Positions 27,203-36,979 of a stretch of 64,000 nucleotides of DNA are shown piece by piece. The stretch is taken from positions 2,606,001-2,670,000 of the forward strand of contig NZ_CP018155.1 of assembly GCF_001889045.1 (NCBI RefSeq), in the 5' to 3' direction. The translations under genes were made by a program, and so were the position numbers. The notes below the pieces were generated by a model. It was not told the DNA's origin. It saw only the letters and a list, made by a program, of their open reading frames with translations, and did no database searches. The stretch is from Tenacibaculum todarodis (GTDB lineage Bacteria; Bacteroidota; Bacteroidia; Flavobacteriales; Flavobacteriaceae). Numbering within the stretch: position 1 is the first letter of the stretch; each line of letters begins with the position of its first letter.

Positions 27203-28171
27203 ATGGCAAGAATATTAACAGGAGTTCAAAGTACAGGAACACCACATTTAGGAAATTTATTAGGCGCTATTTTACCAGCCATAAAAATGGCTAATGAATC
27301 TAGCGATCAATCTTTTTTGTTTATTGCAAATTTGCATACACTAACACAAATTAAAGATGGAAATATTTTAAGAGAAAACACTTACAGTACAGCTGCAGCT
27401 TGGCTTGCATGCGGTTTAGATATAAATAAAACTGTTTTTTATCGTCAAAGTGATATTCCAGAAGTTACCGAATTAACATGGTACTTAAGCTGTTTTTTTC
27501 CATACCAAAGATTAACGTTAGCCCATAGTTTTAAAGATAAAGCAGATAGGTTACAAGATGTAAATGCAGGTTTATTTTCGTATCCAATGTTAATGGCGGC
27601 AGATATTTTATTATACGATGCAGAAATTATTCCTGTTGGAAAAGATCAATTGCAACATATAGAAATGACACGTGATGTTGCTAGTAGATTAAATAATATT
27701 GTTGGAGAAACACTTATTGCTCCTCAAGCAAAAATTCAAGAAAACACAAAATTAGTTCCAGGAACTGATGGCGAAAAAATGAGTAAATCAAGAAACAATA
27801 CTATTAATATTTTCCTTTCTGATAAAAAACTTCGCAAGCAAATTATGGGAATAAAAACGGATAGTTTAGCGTTGGAAGAACCTAAAAACCCGGATACTGA
27901 TAATGTGTTTGCACTGTATAAATTATTAGCATCTGAAGCACAAATTGCTGAAATGAGAATTAAATATGAAGCAGGAAACTACGGTTACGGTCATGCAAAA
28001 CAAGAATTGTATGAGTTAATAGTAGATAAGTTTGCAATTATTAGAGAGCGTTATAATCATTTTATGGAAAATAGAAATGAAATTGATGCTGCTTTAGCTA
28101 TTGGTGCAGAAAAGGCTAGAGTTGTAGCGCAAGATGTTTTACAGAGAACTAGAGCTAAATTGGGTTATTAA
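27203..28171 (+). CDS. trpS: Tryptophanyl-tRNA synthetase
   Basis: 322 residues from the ATG at 27203 (MARILTGVQSTG). The HIGH-equivalent is T13-P-H-L-G-N18 and the KMSKS loop is K192-S196. The Trp-binding segment includes GKDQLQHIEMTRDVA. Class I synthetase, cytoplasmic. A longer reading from TTG at 27182 is unlikely. Confidence 0.96.
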   Translation: MARILTGVQSTGTPHLGNLLGAILPAIKMANESSDQSFLFIANLHTLTQIKDGNILRENTYSTAAAWLACGLDINKTVFYRQSDIPEVTELTWYLSCFFPYQRLTLAHSFKDKADRLQDVNAGLFSYPMLMAADILLYDAEIIPVGKDQLQHIEMTRDVASRLNNIVGETLIAPQAKIQENTKLVPGTDGEKMSKSRNNTINIFLSDKKLRKQIMGIKTDSLALEEPKNPDTDNVFALYKLLASEAQIAEMRIKYEAGNYGYGHAKQELYELIVDKFAIIRERYNHFMENRNEIDAALAIGAEKARVVAQDVLQRTRAKLGY

Positions 28172-28186
28172 TTTAAAAAATAGACA

Positions 28187-28489
28187 ATGAAAAAAATACT
28201 TTTTATATTTTTCTTTGGAATAATAGCCTGCTCACAAAAGACAAGTAAAACTCAGGTTGTTGAGGTTTCTTGCGGTCAATGTAAATTTGGGTTAGATACA
28301 CAAAAAGGATGTGATTTAGCGGTAAGAATTAACGATACTGCTTATTTTGTTGATGGAGCACATATTGATGAATTTGGAGACGCACACGATATAAATATGG
28401 GTTTTTGTAACGTAATTAGAAAAGCAGAAGTTACAGGCGAAATCGTTGAAAACAGATTTGTTGCCAGTGAATTAAAACTGATAGATTAA
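28187..28489 (+). CDS. DUF6370-like small lipoprotein
   Basis: 100 residues. The lipobox IIACS places the lipidated Cys at 15. The body has a CxxC pair (SCGQCKFG) and two more cysteines (KGCDLAVRI, GFCNVIRKAEV), conserved in a small family of Bacteroidota lipoproteins that I recall as DUF6370. It might bind a metal or form disulfides; no function is known. It follows trpS by 15 bp and is closed by a strong terminator. Confidence 0.75.
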   Translation: MKKILFIFFFGIIACSQKTSKTQVVEVSCGQCKFGLDTQKGCDLAVRINDTAYFVDGAHIDEFGDAHDINMGFCNVIRKAEVTGEIVENRFVASELKLID

Positions 28490-28512
28490 TCCAAAATTAA
28501 AATAATAAACAT

Positions 28513-28548
28513 AAAAAATCCGAAGTAAAATTTTACTTCGGATTTTTT
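28513..28548. terminator. Bidirectional Rho-independent terminator
   Basis: A perfect, loop-less palindrome: AAAAAATCCGAAGTAAAA followed by its exact complement. It separates the convergent lipoprotein and aldo/keto reductase genes. Confidence 0.93.
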
Positions 28549-28583
28549 ATACTGCAAATTGCTACTAAATACTGCAAACTAAA

Positions 28584-29624
28584 TTATGGCGCAGGATTTG
28601 GCATTGCGCTATGCACTGCTTCAATTTCTTTTAAAATTTCTTCAGATAAATCGATATTTATTGAGTTAATATTCTCTTTTAACTGACTCATTTTTGTAGC
28701 GCCAATAATATTACTAGTTACAAATGGCAATTGATTTATAAACGCCAATGATAATTCAGTTAATGTAAGTCCGTGTTTTTTGGCAATTTTTTGATATTCA
28801 ACAACTGCTTTTAAAGAACCTTCGGTCATATAACGAGCAATAAAACGAGGAAATAATGTTCCTCTTGCGCCTTCAGGTAAATTACCGTCTAAATATTTTC
28901 CAGATAAAACACCTTGTGCTAATGGAGAATATACTAATAAACCAATATTTTCTCTCATAGAAACTTCACTCATACCAACTTCATAACCACGATGAATTAA
29001 TGAATACGAATTCTGAATTGTACTCATTCTTGGCAGTTTGTGTTGCTCAGAAGTTTGCATGTATTTCATGGTTCCCCAAGGAGTTTCATTAGACAAACCA
29101 ATGTGTTTTATTTTTCCTTGTTGAATTAAATTTTGCAAGGTTTCTAAAATCTCTAAATGATTTTCTGCTTCCTTAGTTGAATATTTATAAGGATAATCTC
29201 TAACACCAAAACAGTTTACACCTCTATTTGGCCAATGTAATTGATACAAATCTATATAATCGGTTTGTAGACGTTTTAAACTTCCTTCTACTGCATCAAT
29301 AATATTTTGTTTCGAGAATCCGCCAGTTCTAATATGTTTAGTGTAATCGCCACCACCAGCAATTTTAGACGCTAAAACAACCTTGTCTCTGTTTCCTGTT
29401 TTTTTAAACCAAGAACCAATAATTTTTTCGGTTGCTCCATACGTTTCTGGCGTTGCAGGAACCGAATATAATTCTGCAGTATCCCAAAAATTAACTCCTT
29501 GTTCAAGAGCGTAATCCATTTGTTCGTGTCCGTCTGCTTCGGTATTTTGATTTCCCCAAGTCATTGTTCCTAAACATATTTTAGAAACTTTTACATCGGT
29601 ATTTGGTAAAGTTGTGTATTTCAT
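28584..29624 (-). CDS. Aldo/keto reductase (Tas-like, NADP(H)-dependent)
   Basis: 346 residues with the full catalytic set: D48 and Y53 (NFWDTAELYS), K87 (VLASKIAGG) and H130 (LYQLHWP). The family length and the segment LQTDYIDLYQLHWPNRG fit the Tas subgroup. The physiological substrate is not known. Confidence 0.92.
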   Translation of the reverse strand: MKYTTLPNTDVKVSKICLGTMTWGNQNTEADGHEQMDYALEQGVNFWDTAELYSVPATPETYGATEKIIGSWFKKTGNRDKVVLASKIAGGGDYTKHIRTGGFSKQNIIDAVEGSLKRLQTDYIDLYQLHWPNRGVNCFGVRDYPYKYSTKEAENHLEILETLQNLIQQGKIKHIGLSNETPWGTMKYMQTSEQHKLPRMSTIQNSYSLIHRGYEVGMSEVSMRENIGLLVYSPLAQGVLSGKYLDGNLPEGARGTLFPRFIARYMTEGSLKAVVEYQKIAKKHGLTLTELSLAFINQLPFVTSNIIGATKMSQLKENINSINIDLSEEILKEIEAVHSAMPNPAP

Positions 29625-29630
29625 ATTTTG

Positions 29631-30219
29631 TTAGTTTCTATTAAGGTATTCGGTTAAACTTCTGTTTTTTAGTTTTTTAATTAATGAAAAAAAAGCAATT
29701 GATAAAATTAATAAATATCCTAAAATGACTTTTGTTGTTCCAAATTGAGCCATTCCAAGAATTAAACTGCCAATTCCTTGTTTACCACCAGCAATTTCAT
29801 ATTCGTATCCTTTTGCAATTTGACTTGCTAAGTAAAAAGTCCAAAGGAATATTCCTGAAACAAATAAAATTGCAAATAAAGGAGCTTTAGCGTGTTTTAA
29901 TACGGAAGGCTTTTTTCTTGAATATTCTAATTTTGATAATTTTTCTTTCAAGTAATTAAAGATTTCGTCTTTAATTTTTAAATTATCGATTTTAATTTCC
30001 TCGTCTGAATCATTACCATAAAAAATTGTAATTAATTTTTTTTTTTGGATTTTCAACACTTTTTATATAAGCGAAAGGAATATTAAAAATTTCATTAGGA
30101 ATTATTTCTTTTTCAAATTTCGAAATTAATTCAGATTTTATATATTTTTTAGAACTCCCAATATAGATAGAATCTTCAGTAACAACTATTATGTTATTAT
30201 TTAAAAACCAATATTTCAT
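29631..30219 (-). pseudogene. Membrane protein gene split by a frameshift in an A11 run
   Basis: Two overlapping reading frames join perfectly at a homopolymer. The first (30219 to 30013) encodes MKYWFLNNNIIVVTEDSIYIGSS up to ENPKKK. The second, one frame away, continues LITIFYGNDSDEEIKIDNLKIKDEIFNYLKEKL. It then has two membrane helices (about FAILFVSGIFLWTFYLASQI and ILGYLLILSIAFFSLIKKL). The junction is the run of eleven A (minus strand) at 30036-30046; ten A would restore one frame of about 195 residues. The N-terminal half looks like a bacterial PH-like domain. It is a pseudogene, a slippage-expressed gene, or a sequencing error. No known family. Confidence 0.65.
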
Positions 30220-30241
30220 TTTTAACGAGGGTTTGTTTAAA

Positions 30242-31429
30242 CTATTTTAAAATCGCTTCAATTCCTGGTAATGTTTTTCCTTCTAACATTTCTAACATTG
30301 CGCCTCCACCAGTAGAAACATAACTCACTTTGTTACCAAAACCAAATTGTTTAACTGCGGCAACAGAATCTCCGCCACCAACAAGAGAAAATGCTCCATT
30401 CTGTGTTCCTTCTGCTATTGCATTTCCAAGTTCAATTGTTCCAGTTGCAAATTTTTCCATTTCAAAAACACCTAAAGGCCCGTTCCATAAAATGGTTTTA
30501 GATTTTGCAATAACGTCTGCAAATTTCTCAGAAGTTTTGGGTCCGCAATCTAAGCCCATCCAACCATCAGGAATTTCATTTGTATTTACAAGTTGTGTGT
30601 TAGCATCATTCGAAAAATCGTCAGCAATTAATGCATCAACTGGTAAATGAATCTCTGTATTTTGTTCTTTAGCTAGTTTTAAAATTGATAAAGCTAATTC
30701 TAATTTATCATCTTCCACTAAAGAATTTCCAATTTTACCGCCAAGTGCTTTTATAAAGGTAAACGTCATTCCGCCACCAACAATTATATGATCTACTTTT
30801 TCAATAATATTTTCAATAACACCAATTTTTGAAGATACTTTTGCGCCTCCTAAAATTGCGGTTACTGGTTTTTCGGAATTATTTAAGACCTTATCAATGC
30901 TTTCAATTTCTTTAGCTAACAAGTTTCCAAAGCACTTGTTTTCTGCAAAAAATTGTGCAATAATAGTTGTTGATGCATGTGCTCTATGCGCAGTTCCAAA
31001 AGCATCATTTACATAAATATCTCCCAATTTAGAAAGTTGTTTGGCAAAGTCAACATCACCAGATTTTTCTTCTGGATGAAAACGTAAGTTCTCTAATAAT
31101 AACACTTCACCATTTTGTAAGTTAGCTACAGCTTCTTCTGCTTTTTCGCCAACACAATCAGTTGCAAATTTTACCTTAACACCAATTACATTGGTAACTT
31201 CTTCTACAATATGTAGTAGCGAAAATTTATCTTCAATTCCTTTTGGACGTCCTAAATGCGACATTAAAACGCAACTACCGCCATCTTCTAAAACTTTAAT
31301 AATAGTAGACTTAGCAGATTGAATTCGAGTATTATCTGTAACTTCAAATTTATCATTTAAAGGCACATTAAAATCTACTCTAATTAATGCTTTTTTGTTT
31401 TCGAAGTTAAAATCGTTAAGTGTTTTCAT
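30242..31429 (-). CDS. pgk: Phosphoglycerate kinase
   Basis: 395 residues. The signature RVDFNVPL (17-24) is present, with [20 protein letters not shown], the nucleotide site [17 protein letters not shown] and the C-terminal [13 protein letters not shown]. It makes ATP from 1,3-bisphosphoglycerate. Monocistronic by spacing; divergent from holB. Confidence 0.98.
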   Translation of the reverse strand: MKTLNDFNFENKKALIRVDFNVPLNDKFEVTDNTRIQSAKSTIIKVLEDGGSCVLMSHLGRPKGIEDKFSLLHIVEEVTNVIGVKVKFATDCVGEKAEEAVANLQNGEVLLLENLRFHPEEKSGDVDFAKQLSKLGDIYVNDAFGTAHRAHASTTIIAQFFAENKCFGNLLAKEIESIDKVLNNSEKPVTAILGGAKVSSKIGVIENIIEKVDHIIVGGGMTFTFIKALGGKIGNSLVEDDKLELALSILKLAKEQNTEIHLPVDALIADDFSNDANTQLVNTNEIPDGWMGLDCGPKTSEKFADVIAKSKTILWNGPLGVFEMEKFATGTIELGNAIAEGTQNGAFSLVGGGDSVAAVKQFGFGNKVSYVSTGGGAMLEMLEGKTLPGIEAILK

Positions 31430-31448
31430 TTAATTGGTGTGTTTTCAA

Positions 31449-31456
31449 CAAAAATA
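31449..31456 (-). promoter_or_regulatory. -7 element of pgk
   Basis: TATTTTTG on the minus strand, 19 nt before the pgk ATG. No good -33 TTG. Confidence 0.5.
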
Positions 31457-31525
31457 CTTTATTATTTAGGTTTACAGAAATTGAAAACCTAAAAATTAAA
31501 ATATCGATTTCGTAATTTTATCTCT

Positions 31526-31533
31526 TATATTTG
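31526..31533 (+). promoter_or_regulatory. -7 element of holB
   Basis: TATATTTG, an exact consensus match, 5 nt before the holB ATG, implying a very short leader. Confidence 0.5.
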
Positions 31534-31538
31534 TTGCT

Positions 31539-32684
31539 ATGCTATTTAGTGAAATTATAGGTCAAGAACACATAAAAAAACATCTGCAAATTTCTGCTGA
31601 AAACGGAAGAATACCACATGCACAATTATTTGTAGGTAAAGAAGGAAGCGGTACTTTGCCAATGGCAATAGCTTATGCACAATTTTTATTGTGTAATTCT
31701 TCTGAAAATAATGAAGCTTGTAATATTAAATGTAACAAGTTACAACATCCGGATTTGCATTTTGCTTTTCCTGTTACTACAAACGATTCCGTAAAAAAAC
31801 ATCCTGTTAGTAATCTGTTTTTAGAAAATTGGCGAACATTTATAGCAGAAAAACCTTACGGAAGCCTATTTAGTTGGTTGCAACATATTGGTGTAGAAAA
31901 TAAACAAGGTATTATTGGTGTTGACGAAGCACAAGATATTGTAAAAAAATTAACACTAAAAAGTTACGAAGGAGGTTTTAAAGTGATGATAATTTGGATG
32001 GCAGAAAAAATGAACATTGCTGCCGCAAATAAATTATTAAAACTGATTGAAGAACCACCAAAAGACACAGTTTTTATTTTAATTACAGAAGATGAAGAGC
32101 AGATTATAAATACCATAAAATCTCGTTGTCAAGCATTATACTTTCCTATTTTAAGTGAAGAAAACATTGTCTCAACTTTAATAAGTGAAGAACAAGTTGA
32201 AGAAAACGAAGCTATAAGAATAGCACATCAAGCTAACGGAAATTACAATAAAGCATTACAATTATTAAACGAAAACTCTAACGATTTACAATTTGAACAA
32301 TGGTTTATAACCTGGATTAGAGCAGCATTTAAAGCAAAAGGAAACGCAGCGGTAATTCAAGAATTAATTGCTTGGTCTAACGAAATAGCAGGAACAGGAA
32401 GAGAAACGCAAAAACAGTTTTTACAATATTGTTTGCAGTTTTTTAGACAAGCAATGTTGCTTAATTATGCTTCCGAAGAGTTGGTTTTTTTAGAAACAAA
32501 GACACCAAAATTCAACTTGAAAAATTTTGCACCATTTGTGCATAGTGGAAATATTTTATTGATAGAAAAGGAGTTAAACGAAGCACAATATCATATAGAA
32601 AGAAACGGAAATGCTAAAATTATTTTATTGGATGTTTCTATGAAGTTAACACGTTTTTTACATCAAAAAGAAGAAACGGTTTAA
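31539..32684 (+). CDS. holB: DNA polymerase III delta' subunit
   Basis: 381 residues. The clamp-loader AAA+ fold is recognisable: IIGQEHIKKHLQ, HAQLFVGKEGSG (degenerate P-loop, as expected for delta'), then AANKLLKLIEEPP and the SRC motif TIKSRCQALYF. It forms the inert wedge of the clamp loader. The Zn module cysteines (LLCNSSENNEACNIKCNKLQHP) are present. Confidence 0.93.
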   Translation: MLFSEIIGQEHIKKHLQISAENGRIPHAQLFVGKEGSGTLPMAIAYAQFLLCNSSENNEACNIKCNKLQHPDLHFAFPVTTNDSVKKHPVSNLFLENWRTFIAEKPYGSLFSWLQHIGVENKQGIIGVDEAQDIVKKLTLKSYEGGFKVMIIWMAEKMNIAAANKLLKLIEEPPKDTVFILITEDEEQIINTIKSRCQALYFPILSEENIVSTLISEEQVEENEAIRIAHQANGNYNKALQLLNENSNDLQFEQWFITWIRAAFKAKGNAAVIQELIAWSNEIAGTGRETQKQFLQYCLQFFRQAMLLNYASEELVFLETKTPKFNLKNFAPFVHSGNILLIEKELNEAQYHIERNGNAKIILLDVSMKLTRFLHQKEETV

Positions 32685-32725
32685 TTATTGATGAATGAAA
32701 AACCTAATAAATTACTAATTACTAA

Positions 32726-34183
32726 TTGCTAAACTTTAAAAACATATCGTTACGAATTCGCATATTTCTTGCGATGATTCTCTTGGTTTTATTGGCTTCA
32801 GTTTTAATTGCTGGTGTAACAATAATTCAATATGATGAACAAACAAAAGAATATAATGAAAAGCGTTTTGAGCGTAAAGAAGAAACAATAAAGAAAGATA
32901 TAGAAATTGAATTAACAAGAAGAACAACTTTTGCTGTAAATACAGAAAATTTACAATATATTTTCCAAAACAGAATTTACGAAATTTCCCAAGTACATAA
33001 GTTAAATATAACAATGTACAACATGAATGGAGAATTACTAAAATCCTCTAAACCAGTAGCTTTTGAAAAAGTTGATATAAAACCTCTGTCAATAGAAGTA
33101 ATAAACGAATTAGCTAATAGTTCTAATCATAGAATTTTAAAGGATGATACACAAGAAGAAGTTAATTATCAATCTTCTTATACATATATCAATGATCCAA
33201 AATTTAAAAGGATTGGTATTTTAGAATTACAAATAGCGCAAGACAATACAGAACAGCAAAGAGAACTCGAAGAATTTATGTCGCGTCTTGGTTTTGTGTA
33301 CGTTTTTATGTTTTTAATCGCCATTGCACTTGCCTATTTCTTATCGAGTTACATAACACGATCTATTCAAACAATTTCTGAAAAAATTAAAGAGACACGT
33401 TTAAATAAACGAAATGAGAAGATAACATTAGGCTCTGCTAGTTCAGAGATAAATTCGTTGGTAGAATCTTATAATAATATGATTGACCAATTGGAAGATA
33501 GTGCTGTAAAATTAGCACAAAGTGAACGTGAGCAAGCTTGGCGAGAAATGGCAAAACAAGTAGCACATGAAATTAAAAACCCGCTTACTCCAATGCGTTT
33601 AACTGTACAGAGTTTTGAGCGAAAATTTAATCCAGAAGATCCTGAAATAAAAGGAAAAATGGCTGAATATAGTGAAACCCTTATTCAGCAAATAGATGTA
33701 ATGAGTTCTATTGCATCTGCTTTTTCAGATTTTGCTAAAATGCCCACTCAAAGACGAGAACAACTAGATGTTATTGACGTAGTTAAACACGCCTTAGATA
33801 TTTTTACTGAAGATTATATCGAGTATATTCCGAAAGAAGAAAAAATCGAAGCCAACCTAGATAAAACACAATTAATTAGAATTGTAACTAATTTAGTTAA
33901 GAATGCTACACAAGCTATAAATGTTGAAGAAAATCCACAAGTTGAAGTTGTAGTTTTAAGAGAAAAAAATAATGTAAAAATTGTTGTTTCCGACAATGGG
34001 AAAGGAATTTCCGAAACCAATAAAGAATTAATATTTGAGCCTAAATTCACCACAAAAACAAGTGGAATGGGCTTAGGTTTAGGAATAATAAAAAATATAA
34101 TTGAAGCTTATAACGGAACCATTTCTTTTACTTCAACGGAAGGAAAAGGAACTGTTTTTACCGTAATTTTACCAAAAGAATAA
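32726..34183 (+). CDS. NtrY-like sensor histidine kinase
   Basis: 485 residues. Helices at about 10-32 and 188-210 enclose a periplasmic sensor region. A HAMP domain (210-262) leads to the H-box VAHEIKNPLTPMR with phospho-acceptor H281. N-box NLVKNATQAI, G1 VSDNGKG and G2 GMGLGLGI follow. The H-box type is that of NtrY kinases. No response regulator is adjacent, so the partner is elsewhere. The TTG at 32726 is the only start that keeps the first helix. Confidence 0.9.
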   Translation: MLNFKNISLRIRIFLAMILLVLLASVLIAGVTIIQYDEQTKEYNEKRFERKEETIKKDIEIELTRRTTFAVNTENLQYIFQNRIYEISQVHKLNITMYNMNGELLKSSKPVAFEKVDIKPLSIEVINELANSSNHRILKDDTQEEVNYQSSYTYINDPKFKRIGILELQIAQDNTEQQRELEEFMSRLGFVYVFMFLIAIALAYFLSSYITRSIQTISEKIKETRLNKRNEKITLGSASSEINSLVESYNNMIDQLEDSAVKLAQSEREQAWREMAKQVAHEIKNPLTPMRLTVQSFERKFNPEDPEIKGKMAEYSETLIQQIDVMSSIASAFSDFAKMPTQRREQLDVIDVVKHALDIFTEDYIEYIPKEEKIEANLDKTQLIRIVTNLVKNATQAINVEENPQVEVVVLREKNNVKIVVSDNGKGISETNKELIFEPKFTTKTSGMGLGLGIIKNIIEAYNGTISFTSTEGKGTVFTVILPKE

Positions 34184-34187
34184 CCAA

Positions 34188-34214
34188 TTGTCATTTCTGT
34201 GTAGGCAGGAATCT
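34188..34214. repeat. REP-like palindrome, copy 2
   Basis: TTGTCATTTCTGTGTAGG then CAGGAATCT, the inverse of copy 1 (19119-19145). Two C-to-T changes keep G-U pairing in the stem. It lies just after the kinase stop. Confidence 0.65.
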
Positions 34215-34230
34215 AAAAACAATCTAAAAA

Positions 34231-35013
34231 ATGAATTTCGAAAACATCTTAGTATCAAATAACAATGGTCTAGCAACAGTAACAATTAATAGGCCAAGTA
34301 AATTAAATGCTTTAAACAAAGCAACTATACACGATCTACACACAGCTTTTGAGGCTTTAGAAGATGATGAAACCGTAAAAGTAATTGTGGTTACTGGAAG
34401 TGGAGAAAAAGCATTTGTTGCAGGAGCAGACATTTCTGAATTTGCAAATTTTTCTGTTGAAGATGGAGGTAAATTAGCTGCTTTAGGACAAGATATGTTA
34501 TTTGATTTTGTAGAAAACCTTTCAACACCAGTTATTGCAGCCGTAAATGGTTTTGCTTTGGGTGGCGGATTAGAATTAGCAATGGCGTGTCATTTTAGAA
34601 TTGCCTCAGACAATGCAAAAATGGGTTTACCAGAAGTTTCTTTAGGTGTAATTCCTGGTTATGGAGGTACACAACGTTTACCACAATTAGTAGGTAAAGG
34701 AAAAGCAATGGAATTAATTATGACTGCCGGAATGATTTCTGCTGAAGAAGCAAAAGCCTACGGATTGGTAAATCACGTAGTTTCTTTAGAAGAATTAATG
34801 CCACTTGCAGAAAAATTAGCTAGTAAGATTATGCGTAATTCTTCTGTAGCAATTACAGCAGCAATTAGAGCTGTAAATGCAAATTTTGAAGATGGAGTAA
34901 ATGGTTTTGAAGTAGAAATTTCTGAATTCGGAAACTGTTTTGGTACAGAAGATTTTAAAGAAGGAACAACAGCATTTTTAGAAAAACGAAAAGCTAATTT
35001 TCCAGGAGCTTAG
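34231..35013 (+). CDS. Enoyl-CoA hydratase/isomerase (crotonase family)
   Basis: 260 residues, the typical length. Oxyanion-hole segments AFVAGADISEF and GFALGGGLELA are intact, and both catalytic glutamates are present: E115 and E135 (spaced 20, as in rat crotonase). It likely hydrates short-chain enoyl-CoA. One base separates its stop from the next gene. Confidence 0.94.
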   Translation: MNFENILVSNNNGLATVTINRPSKLNALNKATIHDLHTAFEALEDDETVKVIVVTGSGEKAFVAGADISEFANFSVEDGGKLAALGQDMLFDFVENLSTPVIAAVNGFALGGGLELAMACHFRIASDNAKMGLPEVSLGVIPGYGGTQRLPQLVGKGKAMELIMTAGMISAEEAKAYGLVNHVVSLEELMPLAEKLASKIMRNSSVAITAAIRAVNANFEDGVNGFEVEISEFGNCFGTEDFKEGTTAFLEKRKANFPGA

Positions 35014-35014
35014 T

Positions 35015-36751
35015 ATGAAAGAGATTCTCAAAAAAATAGTTCTTTCCTCTTTCTTAATTTTAATTGTTGCCAACTCTTTTGCTCAACAATTTAAAGACAG
35101 CGTGTATAAGAAAGAGTTTTTAAAACTGGTAGATTCTGTTAATAAATATCAAGACAATACAAGAGAGTCTTTACAATATCTTAGAGGTCTTTTAGATTTG
35201 TCAGAAAAGAACAAAGATACTTTGAGAATTATTCAAATGTTGCATAATTATGCTAGACAAAGTCAGTTTGTTAATGAGAATTACCAATCAATCAAATTAT
35301 TTCAAAAAGAAATAGAATTACTTATTAATAACAATTTATCTGAAGAAGAAAAGGCTTTTTTAAATAGAGCGAAAATTGCTCCTATTGAAGTATATACTCA
35401 ACAAGGAAATAATTACGCTGCAATTGGAGAAACAAAAATTGCGTTAGATTATTTTTATAAAAGTGTTGACATAGCAAAAGAAGAAAACCTACCATTTTAT
35501 AAAGCAGTACTTCCTGTTTTAATTGGCGGAATGAAATCTGAAGCAGGAGAATATAAAGAAGCTTTAAAATACTACAAGAAAGGATATTCTTTATTACAAA
35601 GCACTCAAGAAATAGATGAATTAAATAGAAAGTTTAATAGTTCTCTTACAATTATTAGTATGAGTAATGTGTTTTTTAAGTTAAATGAAATTGACTCTGC
35701 AAAATATATTTTAGATCTTGGTTTTAAACAAAAATTAGATACAATTTCTGGGATAACAAATATTAATTTTCAAACTCAAAAAGCAAAAATATTAGTCGAA
35801 GAAGGTAAGTATGATGAAGCTTTAAAGCAGTTTGAATATATAAAGAAAGTGTCTAAAGAGTATGATTCTAAATCTGGAGTTTCTTACTATTATAATGACT
35901 TAGCAACGTATTATAGTAAAATTGAAAATTATGAAGAAGCTGCTAAAATAATGGAAGAAGGAATTTTTGCTGCAAAGAACAAAACCAAAGAGTTTAATCT
36001 GGTAGATGATTATAAAAAACTAGCTAAAATTTACAAAAAAAATGGAGATTTAGAAAAATCTAATGAGTATTTCGAAAAGTATGTTTTAAATCAAAAAGGA
36101 TTAGAAAAGAGTAAAAACAACATAATAGATTCTTTTCATAACAAAGAAGTTTTGGATTTAGAGTTTGAAAAAAAGGTGCAAAAGAAAACTACATTATATC
36201 TTTTGTTAGGTTGTGGTTTTCTAATATCAATATTAGCTTTTTATGCATTCTCTATTTCTGTGAAAAGAAAGAAAGAAACATTAAAGTTTAAAGAGTTAAT
36301 TTCTAAAATTGACATTCTTAAAGAAGATAAAAAGAGCGAAATTATAAGTACTAAAGATGTTATTTCTGAAGATAAAAATACATCTGAAATTAACCCAGAA
36401 ACGTATCAACAAATAGTTGAAGGTTTAGAAAAACTGTCGAGTCAAAATTATTATCTAAAAAAAGAGTGTAGTTCATATACAATTGCTAAAAAAATTAAGA
36501 CAAACACAACTTACTTATCTAAGGTTATTAACTTGCATTATCAAAAAAACTTTAATACTTATATCAACGATCTTCGTATAAATTATTCAATATTAAAATT
36601 AAAAGAAGATTTAAGATTTAGAGCTTATTCTGTGCAATCTATTTCAGAAGAATTAGGTTATAAAAGCCCAGATTCATTTACTAAATATTTCAAGAAAAGA
36701 ACAGGTTTGTTACCTTCAATTTATATTAAAAAATTGAACTCTATTTCTTAA
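35015..36751 (+). CDS. TPR-membrane-AraC type transcription regulator
   Basis: 578 residues. Signal-like helix 1-24, then TPR-like helical repeats (about 45-375: NYAAIGETKIALDYFYKSV, GEYKEALKYYKKGYS, ENYEEAAKIMEEG). A membrane helix follows (about 390-412), then an AraC HTH (about 470-575) with the recognition helix region YSVQSISEELGYKSPDSFTKYFKKRTG. The sensor is outside and the DNA-binding domain inside, a one-component layout common in Flavobacteriia. Target genes are not known; the locus just downstream is a candidate. It directly follows the crotonase gene. Confidence 0.85.
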   Translation: MKEILKKIVLSSFLILIVANSFAQQFKDSVYKKEFLKLVDSVNKYQDNTRESLQYLRGLLDLSEKNKDTLRIIQMLHNYARQSQFVNENYQSIKLFQKEIELLINNNLSEEEKAFLNRAKIAPIEVYTQQGNNYAAIGETKIALDYFYKSVDIAKEENLPFYKAVLPVLIGGMKSEAGEYKEALKYYKKGYSLLQSTQEIDELNRKFNSSLTIISMSNVFFKLNEIDSAKYILDLGFKQKLDTISGITNINFQTQKAKILVEEGKYDEALKQFEYIKKVSKEYDSKSGVSYYYNDLATYYSKIENYEEAAKIMEEGIFAAKNKTKEFNLVDDYKKLAKIYKKNGDLEKSNEYFEKYVLNQKGLEKSKNNIIDSFHNKEVLDLEFEKKVQKKTTLYLLLGCGFLISILAFYAFSISVKRKKETLKFKELISKIDILKEDKKSEIISTKDVISEDKNTSEINPETYQQIVEGLEKLSSQNYYLKKECSSYTIAKKIKTNTTYLSKVINLHYQKNFNTYINDLRINYSILKLKEDLRFRAYSVQSISEELGYKSPDSFTKYFKKRTGLLPSIYIKKLNSIS

Positions 36752-36775
36752 AAAATAATAATATTTTACTCTTTT

Positions 36776-36803
36776 AAGCCCTAAATTTAAAAATTTAGGG
36801 CTT
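36776..36803 (+). terminator. Terminator hairpin
   Basis: A 13-bp stem AAGCCCTAAATTT / AAATTTAGGGCTT with a 2-nt loop and a modest T-rich tail, 25 bp after the regulator stop. Confidence 0.75.
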
Positions 36804-36912
36804 GTTGTTTTATCAAACTTCGTTTATGTTTAATTAGTGTTAAGGTGCTTATATTGAGGTAAACACGTTTTTTTTTAAGAGCCCTATTTCCTTAAAAACA
36901 GGTTGGCTTTGC

Positions 36913-36943
36913 TTGTAGAATGTTTTTTAAATTCAAATCTTTG
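36913..36943 (+). promoter_or_regulatory. Probable promoter of the 36980-38261 locus
   Basis: TTG (36913-36915) and AATCTTTG (36936-36943, one mismatch to the consensus) are spaced 20 bp. The first ATG is 36 nt downstream. Confidence 0.4.
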
Positions 36944-36979
36944 TAAGAGAAATTTACGAATATTTAAAATAACTTAATT

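Noticed and set aside
29631..30219. Two independent small genes
   Set aside because: The frames join at an A11 run with continuous protein character; one broken gene is simpler.
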